From Seminavis robusta (taxonomy: Eukaryota; Bacillariophyta; Bacillariophyceae; Naviculales; Naviculaceae), in NCBI GenBank assembly GCA_903772945.1, contig CAICTM010000261.1, positions 1 to 64,000 of the forward strand: a stretch of DNA of 64,000 nucleotides, in the 5' to 3' direction. The notes under the pieces are model-generated. The model had not been told where the DNA came from. It worked only from the letters and a program-made list of their open reading frames with translations, and did not search any database. Within the stretch, counting starts at the first letter, position 1. Each line of letters begins with the position of its first letter. The translations under genes were made by a program, and so were the position numbers. Positions 59,044 to 64,000 of the stretch are shown here, piece after piece.

Positions 59044-59795
59044 CAGCAACGGAATCCTTCAAGCAGTTGAGCTTGCTAGCCCTGGGGTAAGCTTCTGGCA
59101 AAATAAAGACGCTATCCTCAGTTCAATTGATTGGTTCCCAGCGCTGTCTTGGAGTGGCTTGTATGTGTTGATGTGTTGATGAGGTGGTCTGCCCAACAAG
59201 GCGCCACAGTGTATGCAGTGAAACCGTTTGGATAACGGAATACCCATGGCAACATATGAAAGCCTTCAAAACGGTGGCTATGGTCCCACCCCGACTGGCT
59301 TGTAGGCGATTCCGTGTCATGGTGCTTAGCACAAATCCACTTGCTGGCTCTTTCAACGCCAAACACTTAGGTCCGTATCCGGAATACATAGCGGATCTGC
59401 GATCGTTTAGTTCCGACTGTCACTCTTGGCAAAAAATGAGGCTAGTTTCATGATGCGGAGCTGTTGTCTCTCCGCTACTCAAAGATATAAAGGGATACTG
59501 TAACCTATCCCAGGTCCAACTTCTACTCACACCAAAAGCAGCTGGTAGATCTGCTTGGGCACCGGTGGACTTGGAGACTCGACCCTGGCTCTGGAATGAC
59601 ATCAACCAAAGTCGCGTTGGGTTTCTTTGGCTAGCTAGTCTACCATGAGCTAGATAGCAGTGGAAATGGAGAGGAAGCAGCTGCCTGGTGCCTTAGTCTA
59701 GCAAGTTATAACAATAATTACTTTTAGTGAATAATTAAAGATCTACGGTACAAGACAGTCCACCAATCAGACAGCCTATCGAATTTAGCCACCGT
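59044..59795. other. Intergenic, no gene seen
   Basis: 750 bases between two minus-strand genes. CTAGCTAG occurs at 59631-59638. The small frames lack support. Confidence 0.4.
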
Positions 59796-61100
59796 TCAGG
59801 CGAGCGCAACGATGGCAATTGGCACCGCTGCACCCGCCAAGAATAGGGGCAGCAATGGGAGGCGTCTGTTCTTGTTGACTAAGTGCTCACCACTGGCGAC
59901 TTGCTCGATTAAGTCAGCTGCTTGTTGTGCCGCATTGTTGGAATTCAAGGCTGCTGCAAGATCTTTGCTAGCTTTCGCGAAAACATCAAGCTTCCCAAGC
60001 ATATTCTTCAATGCATCCCCAAGCATTCCTTTTCGTGCAATGAGACCTACTCCCGCCCTCACCAGCCGCGTAGCATTGGCTGGTTGGTCCGCAAATTGAG
60101 GGTAGCACACCATGGGAACGCCTGAAACAAGGGCTTCATAGACTGAATTCGAGCCACAGTGAGTGACGAATACACCAATCTTTCCAGTCTTGAACAGGGA
60201 CACTTGGGGAAAGAAGGATTCCACTCTCCAATTCTGTGGAGGCGGCTGAGTGATCAACGAAGATTGATGCTGCTTTGGCAGACTCCATAGAACTGAAACA
60301 GAGTTTCCAAGCGCCAAAAAGTCAGCCTCAAGCTTTTGAATGGTTTCCTCGTTGTACTTGTACATGGTCCCAAAAGCAACGTAAACAATGGGTTTGTCCT
60401 TTTGAGCTTCCAGCCAGGAGTTCAGGTCTGGTTCTATTGGATCAGCAACCGTTGGAATAGAGGGTCCCACCATATGAAAGAGTGGAGCTTCGGGCAGGTC
60501 GGGGAACTCAATGAGGGGCGTAGTACAGCCAATCATGGGACGTGGCATGTAGGGACTAGGATACAAGTCCTGCTCCGGCAAAACTGGAAGTCCCCTCTTG
60601 AACCTTCCCCAGGATCGAAAACACCAAAGGACTCGAGCCAAGATTGGCTCCACTTGCCACATGAAGGCACACCAGAGCTTCCACTTCAAAGTGTTCTGAT
60701 CCTCCAATGTTGCAGCCCAACGGTTCACTGAGCGAGGATTTGGAAACACTCCAATGCTCGGCACACCCAAGGCATCTGCCGCATCTGCTGCCTCCACGGC
60801 AAAGAATTCGTAAACCATGACGGATGGCAGGGTAGCTTGACCTTCGTAGTAAGACTTGACGCAGTCAAAGATGATGCCGCTCCAACTTTTATTGTCGTCG
60901 TTTTGGCAGTCATAGGTCACGGATATCACTTCTTTTGCGCCACTGCTTTCAATCTTTTGACGGTATTTCGGGTGGGCTTCATGAAAGACGGTGACAGAGT
61001 GGCCCCGCTTTATCAGTTCAGCAGCGTATGGTAGCAGAGGATTGAGGTGTCCCACCATGGGCACCGAGCAAAAGGCAATGTTCAATTTGGTTTCAACCAT
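59796..61100 (-). CDS. UDP-glycosyltransferase (GT1-like), C-terminal membrane anchor
   Basis: 434 residues, no introns, starting with MVETKLNIAFCSVPMVGHLNP, the N-terminal Rossmann half typical of GT-B enzymes. The C-terminal donor-binding half has VYVAFGTMYKYNEETIQKLE and FVTHCGSNSVYEALVSGVPM followed by YPQFADQPANATRL. This is a UGT signature with the conserved His, Gly, Asn-Ser and final D-Q, so sugar-nucleotide binding is likely. The acceptor is unknown (a lipid, sterol or small molecule is plausible). A C-terminal Leu/Ala-rich segment (LLPLFLAGAAVPIAIVALA) after NKNRR may anchor it in the endoplasmic reticulum. It is minus strand, next to the kinase-cyclase gene but with no evident functional link. 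Confidence 0.88.
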   Translation of the reverse strand: MVETKLNIAFCSVPMVGHLNPLLPYAAELIKRGHSVTVFHEAHPKYRQKIESSGAKEVISVTYDCQNDDNKSWSGIIFDCVKSYYEGQATLPSVMVYEFFAVEAADAADALGVPSIGVFPNPRSVNRWAATLEDQNTLKWKLWCAFMWQVEPILARVLWCFRSWGRFKRGLPVLPEQDLYPSPYMPRPMIGCTTPLIEFPDLPEAPLFHMVGPSIPTVADPIEPDLNSWLEAQKDKPIVYVAFGTMYKYNEETIQKLEADFLALGNSVSVLWSLPKQHQSSLITQPPPQNWRVESFFPQVSLFKTGKIGVFVTHCGSNSVYEALVSGVPMVCYPQFADQPANATRLVRAGVGLIARKGMLGDALKNMLGKLDVFAKASKDLAAALNSNNAAQQAADLIEQVASGEHLVNKNRRLPLLPLFLAGAAVPIAIVALA

Positions 61101-61949
61101 TGTTTACAACAATGTCGAACAGTAGTTCAGTGTGGGTTGTGGGAAAGTGGTTGAAAGTATCCTGTCGGGAAAAGTGAGCAAAATCAAGAGAAAAGTGAGG
61201 CCGTGGATCTTTTGGCAAGATTGCCCGAACGAGTCGTGATTGTTGATCCTCAGTGATCGGCGAGAGGCACAAGTGGGGAACGTGTGGAGCAGCAGCTCTG
61301 AAAAAGGGAGTTCCTTCGCGATCGGAGACAATACCAAACGCTAGTACATGTAGCAACATGACATTGACAACAGTGGCAGAGGACTGACTACCAAGGGTGG
61401 CATCACGGTGGCAACCACGAAGAGTGCGGAGGAAAACTGCCTCAATTTTTTTAAAGCCAGCAATACCGGTTTTGTGAACAGTTCCGGGGCTGGGAGCTTT
61501 CCACCCTTAGCCAAAACCCAGCCAACTTCGTTCAGGACCAACACCCAGGCCTATCTCTGGGACTCACAGTCGTACGCGTAGCTAAACTTTGCCCAGCATG
61601 ACGATGATGGACTACTAGTACCGGTAGCTCGAAAGAGAACAATGTTTTCAAAAGCTGCTGAGGACCCAATACCGCTCCTACGGTTTCGGTAACGGTACGT
61701 AGACTCACTTCAACGGCAAAGAAAACGAGATTTGCTCACCAAAAGAGTCCACGTTGACCAAGAGGAACCTTGGCATGGTACATAAAGAGGACCGGACTCC
61801 GCAGATAGCTTCCCTGCTCTAGCTAGTAGACCCCGGTTTCTAAAGATGATACGTAGCGAGTTACATATTTTCTGTTCCTATTCTAGATGTTCTGGTCTTC
61901 ACCATTCACTGACATGAATAAGGCAGCTCCACCGGACACCCTCCGTCTC
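61101..61949. other. Intergenic, no gene seen
   Basis: 850 bases between two minus-strand genes. TACCGGTA at 61619-61626 and CTAGCTAG at 61819-61826 lie here. It is the 3' flank of the cyclase gene and the 5' flank of the glycosyltransferase gene. Confidence 0.4.
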
Positions 61950-64000
61950 TTAGTCACGGTTGACCCAGTACGTGTGCATCATACCTTTGCCCTTGACGTT
62001 GATCATACCGCGAGATGTAACGGAGACACCAGGCTTTTGAACTTGGAGGAGCTTGGCAGTCGCGGAGGAACAATTGATTCTGCCCGGCTCCGAGTTGCTC
62101 TCCATCCGACTGGCCGTGTTGACTGTTGAGGGCAGAATCGAGACGTGAGCGGCAGGCTGTAACATCATTGTGAAATTTGGTACTGTGCAGGCAATTCATT
62201 TTCTCACCGGTATCTCCAAAAAGACAATACCTCGGATTGAGGGAGCCCACCACATCCGACACAACGGGGCCACAGTGCAATCCAACTCGAAGGCTGAGTA
62301 CGCCCTTTTCAGGATTGTCCTCGTCAATCAAGGTGTCGTTTGCAGCTTCAAGAGCATCTGCAGCGAATTCGGCGATGCGTTTGACATGATCATCGGGTTG
62401 ATCCTTTACCAGATTGGTCACAGCCATGTAGGCGTCACCCTGCGGAAGGAAAGAAACACACAGTGAGATCGTCTCGATTGAGCAGCACACCGTTCCAGCG
62501 AAAGCCCAGTCCAACGTACAATAGTCTCCACCTTGAACACTTCATGTTTTTCCTGCGAACAAGCGCAACATACATGTAAAAGAGCCAAAAGGGATTTGTC
62601 AGATCTTGCCAGCGCACTATTCCAAGCAAAGATCGGATCTCACGCACCGCAACCTTGTCGAGCTTATTGTAAAGGCGACCAAGCATCTTGGCAACCTTTC
62701 GTGGTTCCAGTTGCCCAGAAATATCGGTAAACCCAACTATGTCTGAAAAGAAGATTGTAACAATGTCGTGATGTTCCGGTTCGATAGGTTCGTTGTTCTT
62801 CAGCTTTTTTGCAATATGCGCAGGGAAGATATCGTCGAGTGAGATAGATGTCGTTGGAACACTGTTCATGTGAACTCTGCTTTGCCTTGCCAGGAACATC
62901 TTCTTTGCATCAATCCTCTTGATACGCTTGTCCAGCTCTTCAAAGCTTGGACGTTCCGCAGGATCGGCGACCAGACAGTCACTCATAACTGATGTGATAT
63001 GTGGCGGGCTGTCCTTTGGTGCCGGTGGACGTTTGTTGACACTTTTGTCACACACAAGCTTTAATACTTCAACAGGATCCTCTCCGTCATAGGGCTCCTT
63101 GCGCGCGAACGCCTCAAACAAAACAATGCCGAAAGCATACACATCCGACTCTTCAGTGTTGGAACCACCCTGAAGGATCTCAGGCGCCATCCAGAAAGGA
63201 GTTCCTTTGGGAGTGACGACGAAGATTGCAAAGCCATGTTAGGCAAGCACGACACATCATGGAAACCCAAATTAGAGATCATCCATGAAGCACCACTTAC
63301 CAATCGCTCCAGCTCCAGCTCTACTTGACAACCCAAAGTCTGAAAAGCAGTATGGATTGAGAAAGAGCAAGTAAGTGCTGTCACTCAAGACGTGAACAGA
63401 AGACTCACCAGCAACCTTGGCTCGGAACCTGTTGTCCACCAAGATGTTCGCGGCTTTGAGATCACAATGGATCACCGGTGGCTTGCAGGCATGCAAGAAA
63501 CGCACTCCCTGGGCAATATCGCCCACCATTTGCAGAAGCATTGGTCCTTCCAACACCATGGTATTATTGTGGAGAATGTCATAAAGTGAACCGTGCTGCA
63601 TATACTCCATAACGAGCATTGGGTCGCCCGATGAGTTCATGTACGCACCAACCGCTGTTGTGATACTGAAGTCGCAGAGAAGGAAGCCATGGGATCAGGA
63701 TAAGCACAATGTTGCACCACAAACAAGCAAAGAATGAGATTGTCCTCTCGCACCATTGATGTCTCAGGCTAGAAATCAGCCTCATTTCATTTTTGAAGTC
63801 TTTCCGGATTTGTCGACTCGTCATCGCCTTGTTTCCTTGACTGGTACCACCAGAAACTCTAGTGATAGATCTGGTGATCTCTTTGGTACGTTCTGTACCT
63901 CCGCTGCGTGTACCCATGGAATCCTCCTTTTTGTGTTCCGTAGCAGGGATTGCCGATTCTTCGTCGACTTGAAACCACTTTTCAAAATCTGGGCTCGACA
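61950..64000 (-). CDS. Protein kinase-guanylate cyclase fusion, 3' part (partial)
   Basis: Exons 64000-63752 (open at the window edge), 63665-63409, 63339-63301, 63204-62648, 62552-62520, 62439-62208 and 62122-61950. All junctions keep the frame. The kinase domain has MLVMEYMQHGSLYDILHN, VIHCDLKAANILVD (the catalytic loop, with HCD for HRD and the catalytic Asp kept), DFGLSS, TPFWMAPEIL and SDVYAFGIVLFEAFARKEPY. A class III cyclase domain follows: VTIFFSDIVGFTDIS, FKVETIGDAYMAV, RYCLFGDTVNTASRMES. The Glu in KVETIGD and the Cys in RYCLFGD are the guanylate-specifying residues of this family, so cGMP synthesis is predicted. Both metal-binding Asp and the catalytic Asn and Arg (NTASR) are present. 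Kinase-then-cyclase order is that of receptor guanylate cyclases; an N-terminal sensor and membrane segment would lie outside the window. Confidence 0.88.

Noticed and set aside
1-64000. tRNA, rRNA or other structured RNA genes
   Set aside because: I scanned the intergenic stretches by eye for cloverleaf-like box motifs and conserved rRNA words and saw none; a covariance-model search would be needed to be sure.

Overview
The window looks like nuclear DNA of a stramenopile, most likely a diatom. Genes are compact, with short GT-AG introns (about 60-115 bases) whose donors are mostly GTAAGT or GTACGT types. The set of genes also fits: a kinase-guanylate cyclase fusion, an alpha-carbonic-anhydrase-like secreted protein, and many large secreted proteins with Thr/Pro-rich or acidic linkers. 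No species is claimed. Exon models below were built by hand from splice motifs and reading-frame continuity.

Layout. 85-3387 (-) is a decayed transposase-like gene. 4985-6496 (-) is a secreted alpha-carbonic-anhydrase-like protein that seems to lack the zinc histidines. About 7310-7771 holds a phospholipase-D-like remnant. 8398-10462 (+) is a membrane-anchored protein with two methyltransferase domains. 10922-12361 and 12969-15479 (both -) are neighbouring secreted Cys-rich paralogues, the second carrying ELWxxDGT-type repeats. From 15893 to 54038 (+) runs the main feature: five secreted proteins built from 44 copies (3, 10, 6, 5 and 20) of one module of about 100-140 residues. Only a replication factor C subunit gene (34862-36326), two or three small minus-strand genes and intergenic repeats interrupt them. 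55035-59043 holds an acidic protein and a repetitive, probably disordered protein. 59796-61100 (-) is a UDP-glycosyltransferase. 61950-64000 (-) is the 3' part of a protein kinase-guanylate cyclase gene that continues past the right edge.

How it fits together. The repeat proteins begin with signal peptides, have Cys pairs in each module and carry linkers rich in Pro/Thr, Lys/Gly/Glu or Asp. This suggests large extracellular or cell-wall adhesive or matrix proteins (inference). Introns fall at recurring homologous points in the module, often in phase 1, so the family probably grew by duplicating exon-sized blocks. The largest gene has 37 exons, including a 12-base exon and several 24-base exons. 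Intergenic DNA is unusually rich in the palindromes TACCGGTA and CTAGCTAG.
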